This document shows positions 37,457 through 45,370 of a stretch of 64,000 bases of DNA, in pieces; the stretch's first letter is position 1, and every line of letters starts with the position of its first letter. The translations under genes and the position numbers were made by a program. The notes under the pieces are model-generated. The model saw only the letters and a list, made by a program, of their open reading frames with translations. It had not been told where the DNA came from and searched no databases. Origin of the DNA: Hyphomicrobiales bacterium (lineage in GTDB: Bacteria; Pseudomonadota; Alphaproteobacteria; Rhizobiales; Rhizobiaceae); NCBI GenBank assembly GCA_900466475.1, contig UBMI01000016.1, positions 221,129-285,128 on the forward strand, written 5' to 3'.

Positions 37457-38164
37457 ATGACCATTCTTCTTGTGATGCCGGTGCTTCTGGCAGCTACCGC
37501 TTCCGCTCTGCCCGACAAGGTATCGACCACAGCAATTCCCGATCTTTCCGGCGTGCGTGCGGTCGCCATCAGTGGTGACGCCAGCTCGATCAACATCACC
37601 ACGCGAAGCGACCAGCCCTATGGCGCATCGCTCAGCGGGCGACGGAAGGGCTGGTTCTCGTCCTGGTATTCGAGCTGGTACTTTGCCGATTGCCGCGACA
37701 ATAGCGACATGCGGGTTGATGGTACGGTGCTGCATATCGATATCGCTGCATCGTCCTGGCTGGATCCATCCGACTGTGTGATCGAGATCAATGCCAATGT
37801 GCCTGCCGGGGCCGCTCTCCGGATCGATCAGAGCGCCTTTAGCGCGAGGCTTATTGGTCGTTTTTCCGAGCTTGCCATTGCCGGAAAGGCGGCCGACGTC
37901 ACGCTCGACGGTCATGCCAGCGGCATCGATATCCGCGGGGATGCCGTGAGGGCCTCCCTCGACTTCGACAGGGTCGAAGCGGACGAAAACGTGTCGATCC
38001 GGGCTCGCGCGCTCGACGCCTATCTTGGCTTCGGAGACAATGTGCCGGTCGACTACACTGTGGCGGCGCAGGCCTCCTGGGTCGATGCCCGGCAGCCAAG
38101 TGTGCCGGGCGTAAAACCGCATGTCGAGATCGACGGCGATTTCGTTCGGGTGAGAATCCGCTGA
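37457..38164 (+). CDS. Secreted protein of unknown function
   Basis: This encodes 235 residues. A short signal peptide (MTILLVMPVLLAATASA) is followed by a repetitive beta-strand pattern (VRAVAISGDASSINITTRSD, AFSARLIGRFSELAIAGKAADVTLDGHASGIDIRGD), which suggests a beta-solenoid of the DUF4097/DUF2807 type. A Trp/Ser patch (WFSSWYSSWYFADC) is unusual. It is divergent from the membrane AraC regulator and ends 9 nt before the convergent ggt gene. Confidence 0.7.
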   Translation: MTILLVMPVLLAATASALPDKVSTTAIPDLSGVRAVAISGDASSINITTRSDQPYGASLSGRRKGWFSSWYSSWYFADCRDNSDMRVDGTVLHIDIAASSWLDPSDCVIEINANVPAGAALRIDQSAFSARLIGRFSELAIAGKAADVTLDGHASGIDIRGDAVRASLDFDRVEADENVSIRARALDAYLGFGDNVPVDYTVAAQASWVDARQPSVPGVKPHVEIDGDFVRVRIR

Positions 38165-38173
38165 GGCGCTTGC

Positions 38174-39916
38174 TCAATAGCCGTTGGCGGAGCCTTCGGT
38201 TGCGCGACTGTCCATCGCGCCGTTGTAACGGGCGCCGCCGCCCTTCTCGATCGCCGCAAGGCTCTTGCCGCCAACGAGAATACCGGCCGCCTGACCCCAG
38301 ACGGGCGTATTATTGCCGCCATCGAACTTGTAGCCCATGGCGGCCAGCGCCTTTTCGGTATCCGGTGATAGGGCGTAGGGTTCCAGGTAGACCGTGTCCG
38401 GCTGCCACTGGTGATGAATGCGCGGAGCATTGACCGCCTGGCTGATGTCCATGCCGAAATCCACGACATTCAGAATTGCTTCCAGTGTGATGGTGATGAT
38501 GCGGGAGCCGCCGGGGCTTCCGATCACCATGAAGGGCTTGCCGTCCTTGGTGACGATGGTTGGACTCATGGAGGAGAGCGGCGTCTTCTTCGGGGCGATG
38601 GCATTGGCCTCACCCTGGACGAGGCCGTAAAGGTTCGGCACGCCCGGCTTGGAAGTAAAGTCATCCATCTCGTTGTTGAGCAGCACGCCGGTGCCCGGTG
38701 CGACGACGCCAGCGCCGAAGGAGCCGTTCAGCGTATAGGTCACCGCGACCGCATTACCCTCGTCATCGATGACTGAATAATGCGTCGTCTCGGTGCTTTC
38801 CTTGCCGCCGAGCGGCTTCAGGTTGGCGGAAGTGCCTGCCCGATACGGATCGATCTTGGCACGAATTGAAGCGGCATAACTTCTGTCCAGCAGTTTGGAG
38901 ACGGGATTGTCGATGAAGTCAGGGTCGCCGAGTGCGGCGTTGCGGTCTACATAGGCATAGCGCATGGCCTCGACCATGATGTGCACGGCCTCGGCCGATC
39001 CGTAGCCGAGATAAGAGAGCGGATAGCCTTCGAGGACGTTCAAGATCTCGCAGATGATGACGCCGCCGGAGGAGGGTGGCGGCGAGGAAATGATGTCATA
39101 GCCGCGATAATTGCATTCGATCGGCTTCAGTTCCCGCACCTTGTACTGCTCGAAATCCTCCTTGGCGAGGATGCCGCCCTTGGCCTGGCTGGCCTTGACG
39201 ATCGCCTCAGCCGGTGCGCCCTTGTAGAAGGCGTCGGGGCCTTTCTCCGAGATCGATTGCAGGACGGCGGCGAGATCGGGCTGCACCAGTTTCTCACCGG
39301 ACACATAGGGGCTGCCACCGGCTTTCAGGAAGATTTTTGCTGCCTCGTCATCCTTGGCGAGCCGTTTTGCGCCAGTCGCGAAAGAGGCTGCATCGCCCTG
39401 TTCCAGGGTGAAACCCTCCTTCGCATATTTCAAGGCCGGGGCGATCAGCTCCTCACGCTTCCTGGTACCATATTTCTCGCGAGCCGTTTCGAAGCCCATG
39501 ACCGAACCGGGGGTTCCGACGGCCAGATAGCCGTCGAGACTGGCGCGCGGCACGATATCGCCCTTGGCATCGAGATACATGGTCTTGGTGGCGGCAAGCG
39601 GTGCGCGTTCGCGGAAATCAAGGAAGGTCGTTTTCCCATCCTTCATCCGGATCGTCATGAAACCACCGCCGCCGAGATTGCCGGCTGTCGGATAGACGAC
39701 CGCCAGCGCATAACCGACGGCGACTGCGGCATCGACGGCGTTGCCGCCGCTTTTCAGCACGTCGACGCCGACATCGGTTGCCAGATGCTGGGCAGTCACG
39801 ACCATGCCGTGCTCGGCTTCGACAGGTGCCGGGGAGGCCGCGAGAGCCGGCAGGGGCGCGAGGCAAAGCGAGATGGCGGCGAGAATGCTGATGGATTGTC
39901 TGGGACGGCGGTCCAT
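38174..39916 (-). CDS. ggt: Gamma-glutamyltransferase
   Basis: This encodes 580 residues with a signal peptide (ISILAAISLCLAPLPALAAS) and GAGGGG ribosome site. Family motifs are GNAVDAAVAVGYALAVVYPTAGNLGGGGFM, the autoprocessing and catalytic Thr in TETTHYSVIDDEGN, NNEMDDF, and GSPGGSRIITITLEAILNV. The enzyme transfers or hydrolyses gamma-glutamyl groups such as glutathione in the periplasm. The precursor is cleaved before that Thr. Confidence 0.96.
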   Translation of the reverse strand: MDRRPRQSISILAAISLCLAPLPALAASPAPVEAEHGMVVTAQHLATDVGVDVLKSGGNAVDAAVAVGYALAVVYPTAGNLGGGGFMTIRMKDGKTTFLDFRERAPLAATKTMYLDAKGDIVPRASLDGYLAVGTPGSVMGFETAREKYGTRKREELIAPALKYAKEGFTLEQGDAASFATGAKRLAKDDEAAKIFLKAGGSPYVSGEKLVQPDLAAVLQSISEKGPDAFYKGAPAEAIVKASQAKGGILAKEDFEQYKVRELKPIECNYRGYDIISSPPPSSGGVIICEILNVLEGYPLSYLGYGSAEAVHIMVEAMRYAYVDRNAALGDPDFIDNPVSKLLDRSYAASIRAKIDPYRAGTSANLKPLGGKESTETTHYSVIDDEGNAVAVTYTLNGSFGAGVVAPGTGVLLNNEMDDFTSKPGVPNLYGLVQGEANAIAPKKTPLSSMSPTIVTKDGKPFMVIGSPGGSRIITITLEAILNVVDFGMDISQAVNAPRIHHQWQPDTVYLEPYALSPDTEKALAAMGYKFDGGNNTPVWGQAAGILVGGKSLAAIEKGGGARYNGAMDSRATEGSANGY

Positions 39917-39978
39917 GAATTTCCCCTCGAAGGACGGCGATGGGGAAGATATGGCGTCACTTCGGCAGCAGACAATGA

Positions 39979-40821
39979 TCAGGCGAGAAGCTCGGCGAGT
40001 TTCCTGTTTGTGTCGTGCTCGTCGAGAGGCGTATAGACGATCAGCTTCATGTCCGGCTGGGTCATCAGCGCAAGGCCTGTATGTTCGAAGGCCATCAGGC
40101 CCTTTAGCGGATGATTCACACGTTTGATGCCGGTGAGCGGGGCGACGATCTCATGGCGCGGCCACCAGGCGCGGAATTCCGGACTTTGCTGCTTCAGCAG
40201 GGCGATGAGCCGCTCGAAGTCGGGATCGCCGGCATAACGGGCGCTGTCGGCACGGAACATGGCAAGCGAAACGCGGGCAACCGCCTCCCAGTCGACCAAC
40301 AAGCTGCGATGAAAATCATCGGCAAAAAGCCGGTGAATGGTGTTGCGTTCGTCCGGGCCAAGCCGGTCATAACCGCCGAACAACAAGTCTGCCGCGCGGT
40401 TCCAGGCCAGCACATCCCAGCGGCGACCCAGCACGTAGGCGGGCTGATGGGTCAGGTTGTCCAATATCCGGCGAAGCGGCTCGTCGACGAGTTCCGGGGC
40501 TGAGGAAAACGGCTGCGGCGATTGCCGGCTGTTCAGCGTGAAGAGGTGCTGGCGTTCGGCGTCATCAAGACGAAGCGCGTCTGCCAGTGCATTCAGAACC
40601 TGCGGGGAGGGGCGGATGTCGCGTCCCTGTTCCAGCCAGGTATACCAGGTCGTGCCGACACCGGCGATCATGGCGAGTTCCTCGCGCCTAAGTCCCGGCG
40701 TGCGGCGGCGGAACCCGTCAGGCAGGCCGACATCGGCAGGGCGCAGACGCTCACGACGGGAACGCAGGAAGGCCGCGAACTCGCGGCGGCGGGCTTCGAA
40801 CGTGTCCAGCTTCTGATCCAT
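39979..40821 (-). CDS. HTH regulator with MmyB-like ligand-binding domain
   Basis: This encodes about 280 residues. The N-terminal XRE-type HTH reads GFRRRTPGLRREELAMIAGVGTTWYTWLEQGRDIRPS. The C-terminal MmyB-like domain contains PAYVLGRRWDVLAWNRAADLLFGGY and the late HPLKGLMAFEHTGLALMTQPDMKLIVYTP. This architecture is common in actinobacteria and proteobacteria and usually controls an adjacent oxidoreductase. The SDR gene lies divergently across 126 nt. Confidence 0.92.
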   Translation of the reverse strand: MDQKLDTFEARRREFAAFLRSRRERLRPADVGLPDGFRRRTPGLRREELAMIAGVGTTWYTWLEQGRDIRPSPQVLNALADALRLDDAERQHLFTLNSRQSPQPFSSAPELVDEPLRRILDNLTHQPAYVLGRRWDVLAWNRAADLLFGGYDRLGPDERNTIHRLFADDFHRSLLVDWEAVARVSLAMFRADSARYAGDPDFERLIALLKQQSPEFRAWWPRHEIVAPLTGIKRVNHPLKGLMAFEHTGLALMTQPDMKLIVYTPLDEHDTNRKLAELLA

Positions 40822-40947
40822 GGAAGCAATCATATCAGTATCGATACCAGGATAAAATCAGGCCTGTTTGCGATTATCGGAGACTTCAAGATGAAACCGC
40901 TGCCGGCAACGACAGCCGGAAGTTCGATCATCCAAAGGAGTATTCTC

Positions 40948-41664
40948 ATGTCATTGCAGCATGCAGTCATTATCGGTGGCTCTTCGGGCATCGGCCTTGC
41001 CTCTGCCAAACTGCTTCTGGAACAAGGGTTTCAGGTCACCATCGCTGCCCGCGACGAGGCGAAGCTCAAGGCGGCCGCTGACCATCTTTCCGGCGAGGTC
41101 GGAACGGTCGCTATCGATGCCAGAAATACCACCTCGGTGAAGCAGGCTTTCGAGAGCCTCGGATCCTTCGATCATCTCGTGCTGGCGCTCGGCAGCGGCC
41201 ATGGGGCTGGTCCCTTTGCCACGCTCGACATGGCAGATCTGCTGGCCGGCTTCCAGACCAAGCTTATCCCGCATGCGGCAGCGGCGCAGGTGGCTTTGCC
41301 CTTCCTGCGGCCAGCCGGCAGCATCACGTTCGTGTCCGCCGTCAGTGCGCAAGCCGCGATGCCGGGAACCGCAGGTCTTGCCGCCATCAATGCGGGGATC
41401 GAGGCGATGGTGCGGGTGCTTGCTGCCGAGTTGAAGCCACTACGCGTGAATGGCGTCTCGCCTGGTGTGATCGATACGCCGTGGTGGGATTTTCTGCCTG
41501 CGGAACAGCGTCAGGCCGTCTTCCGCGACTTTGCCGCGCGCACGCCGGTCGGCCGTATCGGCGAGCCAGTCGATGTCGCCAGGGCAGTCGCCTTCCTGGT
41601 TTCGAACGGTTTCATGAGCGGTCATGTTCTAACTTGCGACGGCGGCATTCACCTCGCGGCTTGA
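40948..41664 (+). CDS. SDR-family protein without YxxxK
   Basis: This encodes about 238 residues from the ATG at 40948, with AAAGGAG 7 nt upstream. The cofactor motif GGSSGIGLASA is intact. The usual catalytic Tyr/Lys pair is not in place: the region after VSAVSAQAAM reads AGLAAINAGIEAM. Similar sequences form an SDR subgroup (PRK07041-like) that lacks YxxxK. It is divergent from the MmyB-type regulator. Confidence 0.88.
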   Translation: MSLQHAVIIGGSSGIGLASAKLLLEQGFQVTIAARDEAKLKAAADHLSGEVGTVAIDARNTTSVKQAFESLGSFDHLVLALGSGHGAGPFATLDMADLLAGFQTKLIPHAAAAQVALPFLRPAGSITFVSAVSAQAAMPGTAGLAAINAGIEAMVRVLAAELKPLRVNGVSPGVIDTPWWDFLPAEQRQAVFRDFAARTPVGRIGEPVDVARAVAFLVSNGFMSGHVLTCDGGIHLAA

Positions 41665-41669
41665 GCGCG

Positions 41670-42035
41670 TCAGGCCGTCCCGCCGGCGGTTTCTTCCGGC
41701 GCGAAAACCATGCCGGTCAGGTCCTTGTCCTTCAGCGCCGCCCACTTCAACAGGGCGTCCAAAGCGGGACAAAGGGCCTGGCCCCAATCGGTCAGGCGAT
41801 ACTCCACCTTCGGCGGAACCTGATGATGGACGATGCGCAGCACGATGCCATCGTTTTCCATCTGGCGCAGTTGCTGGATGAGCATCTTCTGGGAGATGGC
41901 AGGAATGGCGCGCTCCAGATCGGAGAAGCGGAGCACCTTGCCGCCGAAGAGGTGGAAGAAAATGATGAGCTTCCAGCGTCCTTCCAGGATCTTCAGCACA
42001 TTTTCGACGCCTGATGCGGCTGAATAGGGTGTCAT
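41670..42035 (-). CDS. HxlR-family regulator
   Basis: This encodes 121 residues. The winged-helix HxlR pattern is clear: VLKILEGRWKLIIFFHLFGGKVLRFSDLERAIPAISQKMLIQQLRQMENDGIVLR and KVEYRLTDWGQAL. It lacks the redox Cys seen in HypR-type members, so its signal is unknown. It is divergent from an NTF2-SDR operon and next to operator-like repeats. Confidence 0.93.
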   Translation of the reverse strand: MTPYSAASGVENVLKILEGRWKLIIFFHLFGGKVLRFSDLERAIPAISQKMLIQQLRQMENDGIVLRIVHHQVPPKVEYRLTDWGQALCPALDALLKWAALKDKDLTGMVFAPEETAGGTA

Positions 42036-42038
42036 CGC

Positions 42039-42070
42039 AGTACCTTACTTTCAGGTAAGTACCTGACTTT
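42039..42070. promoter_or_regulatory. Candidate HxlR operator
   Basis: AGTACCTTACTTT (42039-42051) and AGTACCTGACTTT (42058-42070) repeat at 19-nt spacing, with CTTAC facing GTAAG between them. The sites begin 4 nt upstream of the HxlR start, in the divergent promoter. Confidence 0.7.
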
Positions 42071-42141
42071 TTTGTAGGTTCTTGTCATCTGGAAAGCCTA
42101 TGCCCATTCTTTTCGGGAAGCAACCGAAGAGGAGTTTGCGA

Positions 42142-42471
42142 ATGAGCATAGAGCTTCCGAAGCCGCTGGCGGCCTATTACGCGGCGAAGAACCAGAAGGA
42201 TATAGACGGCATGCTTGCCTGTTTTGCTGCCGATGCCGGCGTGCGCGACGAGGGCGAGGACAGGCGTGGTCGGGCTGAAGTCCGCGAATGGATGGAGGAG
42301 ACGACACGCAAATATGGCGTGACGGTCGACCCGAGGAAGATCTCCGGCGAAGCCGACAAGCCGGTCGTGGCTGCATTGGTGACCGGTAATTTTCCCGGCA
42401 GTCCGGTCACCTTGCGTTACCGCTTCACGCTTGCCGGCGGCGCCATTACCCATCTGGAGATCGATGCATGA
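42142..42471 (+). CDS. NTF2-like (SnoaL-type) protein
   Basis: This encodes about 109 residues from the ATG at 42142 (GAGGAG upstream). The fold fits SnoaL: LAAYYAAKNQKDIDGMLACFAADAGVRDEGEDRRGRAEVREWME and a C-terminal strand FTLAGGAITHLEIDA. Such proteins are small cyclases, isomerases or binding domains. Its stop overlaps the SDR start by ATGA. Confidence 0.88.
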   Translation: MSIELPKPLAAYYAAKNQKDIDGMLACFAADAGVRDEGEDRRGRAEVREWMEETTRKYGVTVDPRKISGEADKPVVAALVTGNFPGSPVTLRYRFTLAGGAITHLEIDA

Positions 42472-43271
42472 CGGCTGAAGCGGCTTTTCCGTTCGATCCG
42501 AACGAATTCAACGGCAAGCGTGTTCTTGTCACCGGCGGCACGAAGGGTATGGGCGAGGCGATTGTGCGGCGGCTTTCAGCAGCTGGCGCGAGGGTGGCGA
42601 CGACTGCGCGCTCGCCCCTTCCGGAAGGCCAGGCGCCTGCGCTGTTCGTCCAGGCTGATATCAGCACGGCGGAGGGCGTCAACGCCGTCGCCTCGAGCGT
42701 GGCGGAGGCTTTCGGTGGCCTCGATATCCTCGTGAATAATGTCGGTGGTTCGTCTGCGCCGAGTGGCGGTTTTGCGGCTCTGACGGATGCGCACTGGCAG
42801 GCGGATATCAATGCCAATCTGCTCGCGCCGGTACGGCTCGACAGGACATTCCTGCCCGGCATGATCGAACGTGGCCACGGCGTCATCATCCATATTTCCT
42901 CGATCCAGAGACGGCTGCCGCTCTATGAAGCCACGCTTGCTTATGCCGCCGCCAAGGCCGGATTGTCGAATTACAGCAAGGGATTATCCAAGGAGGTCGG
43001 GTCGAAGGGCGTTCGGGTGAATGTCGTTGCACCCGGTTTCATCGAAACCACGGCTGCGACCGCCCTGATCCAGCGCATTGCTGCAGAGGCCGGCACCGAC
43101 GAGGACGGCGGCCGCAGGCTGTTGATGGATTCGCTTGGCGGCATACCGATCGGCCGGCCGGGCCGTCCGGAAGAGGTGGCTGAACTCGTGGCTTTCCTCG
43201 CCTCGCCACGTGCCGCCTCCATTCATGGTGCGGAATATACGATCGACGGTGGCACCGTTCCGACCGTCTGA
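42468..43271 (+). CDS. SDR-family oxidoreductase
   Basis: This encodes 267 residues. Motifs are TGGTKGMGEA, NNVGGS, HISSIQ, YAAAKAGL (catalytic YxxxK) and PGFIETTA. The C-terminus has the classical SDR ending (EYTIDGGTVPTV). It is coupled to the NTF2-like gene. It overlaps the convergent alpha/beta hydrolase gene by 49 nt at the 3' ends. Confidence 0.92.
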   Translation: MTAEAAFPFDPNEFNGKRVLVTGGTKGMGEAIVRRLSAAGARVATTARSPLPEGQAPALFVQADISTAEGVNAVASSVAEAFGGLDILVNNVGGSSAPSGGFAALTDAHWQADINANLLAPVRLDRTFLPGMIERGHGVIIHISSIQRRLPLYEATLAYAAAKAGLSNYSKGLSKEVGSKGVRVNVVAPGFIETTAATALIQRIAAEAGTDEDGGRRLLMDSLGGIPIGRPGRPEEVAELVAFLASPRAASIHGAEYTIDGGTVPTV

Positions 43272-44272
43272 TCGACGGAAGAGCCGGCAAGCCTCTCCTC
43301 CGCCTTGCGGGCTATCGCCGCAAGGTCGCGCGGCTGGCCGGCAATCTTCTCGATGGCAGCAATGGCAACGTCGGTCGCAAGATAGTCAGGCTTGTGGCCG
43401 ACGCCTCTGACGGTAACGAGTTCCGATCCGCTGATATCCCGCGCCAGGCCACGCGAATGAAGATGTTCCCAGACGATCTCGTCCTGGTCGCCGGTGATGA
43501 TGACTGATGGCGCTGAGATCTCGGAATAGTGCGGCGCATTGGCCGTCAGATATTCATGAAGCCGTTTGAAGTCGGTGGCGTTGTTGTAAAAGGCGCGCGG
43601 TCGCAACACCAGCGACGGTCCGGTTCTGGCGACGTAGTCAAGGGGCCGGGGATTGGGGCGGAAGACATTCAGCGTGCCGCGCTCCAGCCGCCGTAGGCCG
43701 AGGGGGACGACGACTGCATGATTGAAGAGCCAGCCGATAACGGGTGTTGTCGCGACATGGTAATACCAGTCGATGCCGCCGGGCCATGGATGGGAGGCAG
43801 GTGCCAGAAACAGCAGGCCGGCTGTCTTTTCGGGATGGCGCACGCCGAAGGCCGCAGCGATCGCGCCGCCGAAGGAATGGCCGACGATAACCGCCTTTTC
43901 GATCCCACGCTTTTCCATCAGTTTTGCAATGGCGTCGGCCTGGCCCGATGGCAGCGCGTTTTCCGGCCCGCCCCGCTCGGAGTAGCCGTGACCAGGTCGA
44001 TCGACGAAGAGCATCTCGGCGCGGCCCTCCAGTGGTTCGCGAAAAGCGCCGATCTGGTCGAGTAGATTACCGCTTGCACCGTGAATGAAGACCAGGGGCG
44101 GAAGATCGGCGGCATCCGGGCGCGGAACATGCACTGCGTTCATGCGATAGCCGCCAATATCGGTCAGTTCTCCGATATTGGGATAGGCATGCTCGAATTG
44201 ACGGGCCTTGTAGGAGGAATAGCCGATGGCGGCGGCAATGGGAGCGAGGAGGGCGGAGACTTCGGCAAGCAT
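43223..44272 (-). CDS. Alpha/beta hydrolase
   Basis: This encodes 349 residues. An N-terminal hydrophobic segment (ALLAPIAAAIGYSSY) may anchor it. The fold is complete: FIHGASGNLLDQ (oxyanion), VGHSFGGAIAA (nucleophile Ser), TGDQDEIV (acid) and VRGVGHKPDYL (His). The substrate is unknown. The C-terminal 16 residues lie in the region shared with the convergent SDR gene. Confidence 0.9.
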   Translation of the reverse strand: MLAEVSALLAPIAAAIGYSSYKARQFEHAYPNIGELTDIGGYRMNAVHVPRPDAADLPPLVFIHGASGNLLDQIGAFREPLEGRAEMLFVDRPGHGYSERGGPENALPSGQADAIAKLMEKRGIEKAVIVGHSFGGAIAAAFGVRHPEKTAGLLFLAPASHPWPGGIDWYYHVATTPVIGWLFNHAVVVPLGLRRLERGTLNVFRPNPRPLDYVARTGPSLVLRPRAFYNNATDFKRLHEYLTANAPHYSEISAPSVIITGDQDEIVWEHLHSRGLARDISGSELVTVRGVGHKPDYLATDVAIAAIEKIAGQPRDLAAIARKAEERLAGSSVDQTVGTVPPSIVYSAP

Positions 44273-44350
44273 AGCTTCAACTGCACAGTGACGATATCAT
44301 CAAGCTAAGATTGTGCGTCTTCTTACGCGGTCAAGCCCATGCCGGATCTG

Positions 44351-44968
44351 TCACGTGCGGTTGCCGGCAAGCTTTTCCGAGAGTGTGTTGACCTGCTCCT
44401 GTGCAGCACGATCGGCAGGATAGACGTCCAGAACTCGCTCCCAGGCCTTGAGTGTAATCTCGTCATTGCCTGTGGTGGCGAGGATGGCCGCCATGCCTGA
44501 GAGGGCGCCGAAATGACGGGGTTCGAGCTTCAGCACCTGTTCGATGTCGGCCATCGACTTGCGATAGTTGCCGAGCACGAAGTTCAGCGTTGCACGACGG
44601 TTCCAGCTTTCGGCATAGGTTGGTTTAAGCGCGATGGCTTCATCGAGAAAATCGAGCGCTGCCGGATTACGCTTGTCTTCGATCGCCTTATCGGCCCATT
44701 GCATCAGGAGGTTGATCGTCGCGCTGTTGGAATCGTTCCATTCCATGCGGATCTGATTGGCGATGCTGCTTGCCTTTTCGGGATCGCGCTCGCGTTTCAA
44801 TTGACCATAGAGTTGGTCGAGACGCTGCTTCGGCGACGAATCGGCATTATCAGGCTGTTCGACAATAACATCCTTCTGCTGTGCTGCAGCAGGAAGGGCA
44901 GGAGCAAACAGGATGAGGGCAAGCGGCAGCGCCGCTGAGGTCATAGCAAAAAAGCGCATGGCGGACAT
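44351..44968 (-). CDS. Periplasmic TPR protein
   Basis: This encodes about 205 residues. A signal peptide (FFAMTSAALPLALILFAPALPAAAQ) precedes TPR-like helix pairs (INLLMQWADKAIEDKRNPAALDFLDEAIALKPTYAESWNRRATLNFVLGNYRKSMADIEQVLKLEPRH). The start may be either of two Met residues three codons apart. It lies 101 nt after rpmJ on the same strand, with a hairpin between them. Confidence 0.85.
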   Translation of the reverse strand: MSAMRFFAMTSAALPLALILFAPALPAAAQQKDVIVEQPDNADSSPKQRLDQLYGQLKRERDPEKASSIANQIRMEWNDSNSATINLLMQWADKAIEDKRNPAALDFLDEAIALKPTYAESWNRRATLNFVLGNYRKSMADIEQVLKLEPRHFGALSGMAAILATTGNDEITLKAWERVLDVYPADRAAQEQVNTLSEKLAGNRT

Positions 44969-45069
44969 ATTAGCCCGCCACTGCTGAAGATCAAACAAAT
45001 TTGACGTGATCACCGAAGCGACCCACCGATATGCCTGCCCCGTGAGCAGGCAACCGGATACGCGTACAA

Positions 45070-45195
45070 TCAGCCCTGACGAGCCTTGTAGCGCGGGTTC
45101 TGCTTGTTGATGATGTAGATGCGGCCCTTACGGCGAACGAGACGGTTGTCACGATGACGCGCCTTGAGCGACTTGAGCGAATTCTTGATCTTCAT
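45070..45195 (-). CDS. rpmJ: 50S ribosomal protein L36
   Basis: This encodes 41 residues. The sequence begins MKIKNSLKSLKARHRDNRLV and continues RRKGRIYIINKQNPRYKARQG. It is the form without the zinc-binding Cys and His residues of the short L36. Alphaproteobacteria commonly carry this form. The ribosome site is GGATCAGAAAA. Confidence 0.95.
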   Translation of the reverse strand: MKIKNSLKSLKARHRDNRLVRRKGRIYIINKQNPRYKARQG

Positions 45196-45252
45196 TTTTC
45201 TGATCCGCGATGTTTCTGGGGGAATTCACATTCGCCCGTGTCTTTTAACAAT

Positions 45253-45278
45253 CAAAAGCGCGCCGGCTGGGCGCGCTC
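45253..45278 (-). terminator. Terminator of purEK operon
   Basis: On the minus strand, AGCGCGCC pairs with GGCGCGCT (5-nt loop) and runs into TTTTG, about 90 nt after purK. Confidence 0.8.
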
Positions 45279-45370
45279 TTTAGGTGGGGGAGCAGATAAC
45301 CCGACCTCTGCCCTGTGTCAACCACGTGAAGGCTTTTTTCCGTGGGTTTCAGGCGCTGGGGGACGCCAGT

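Noticed and set aside
45032..45051. Hairpin TGCCTGC/GCAGGCA after rpmJ as a terminator
   Set aside because: Stem of 7 bp without a U-tract; too weak to call, so not listed as a feature.
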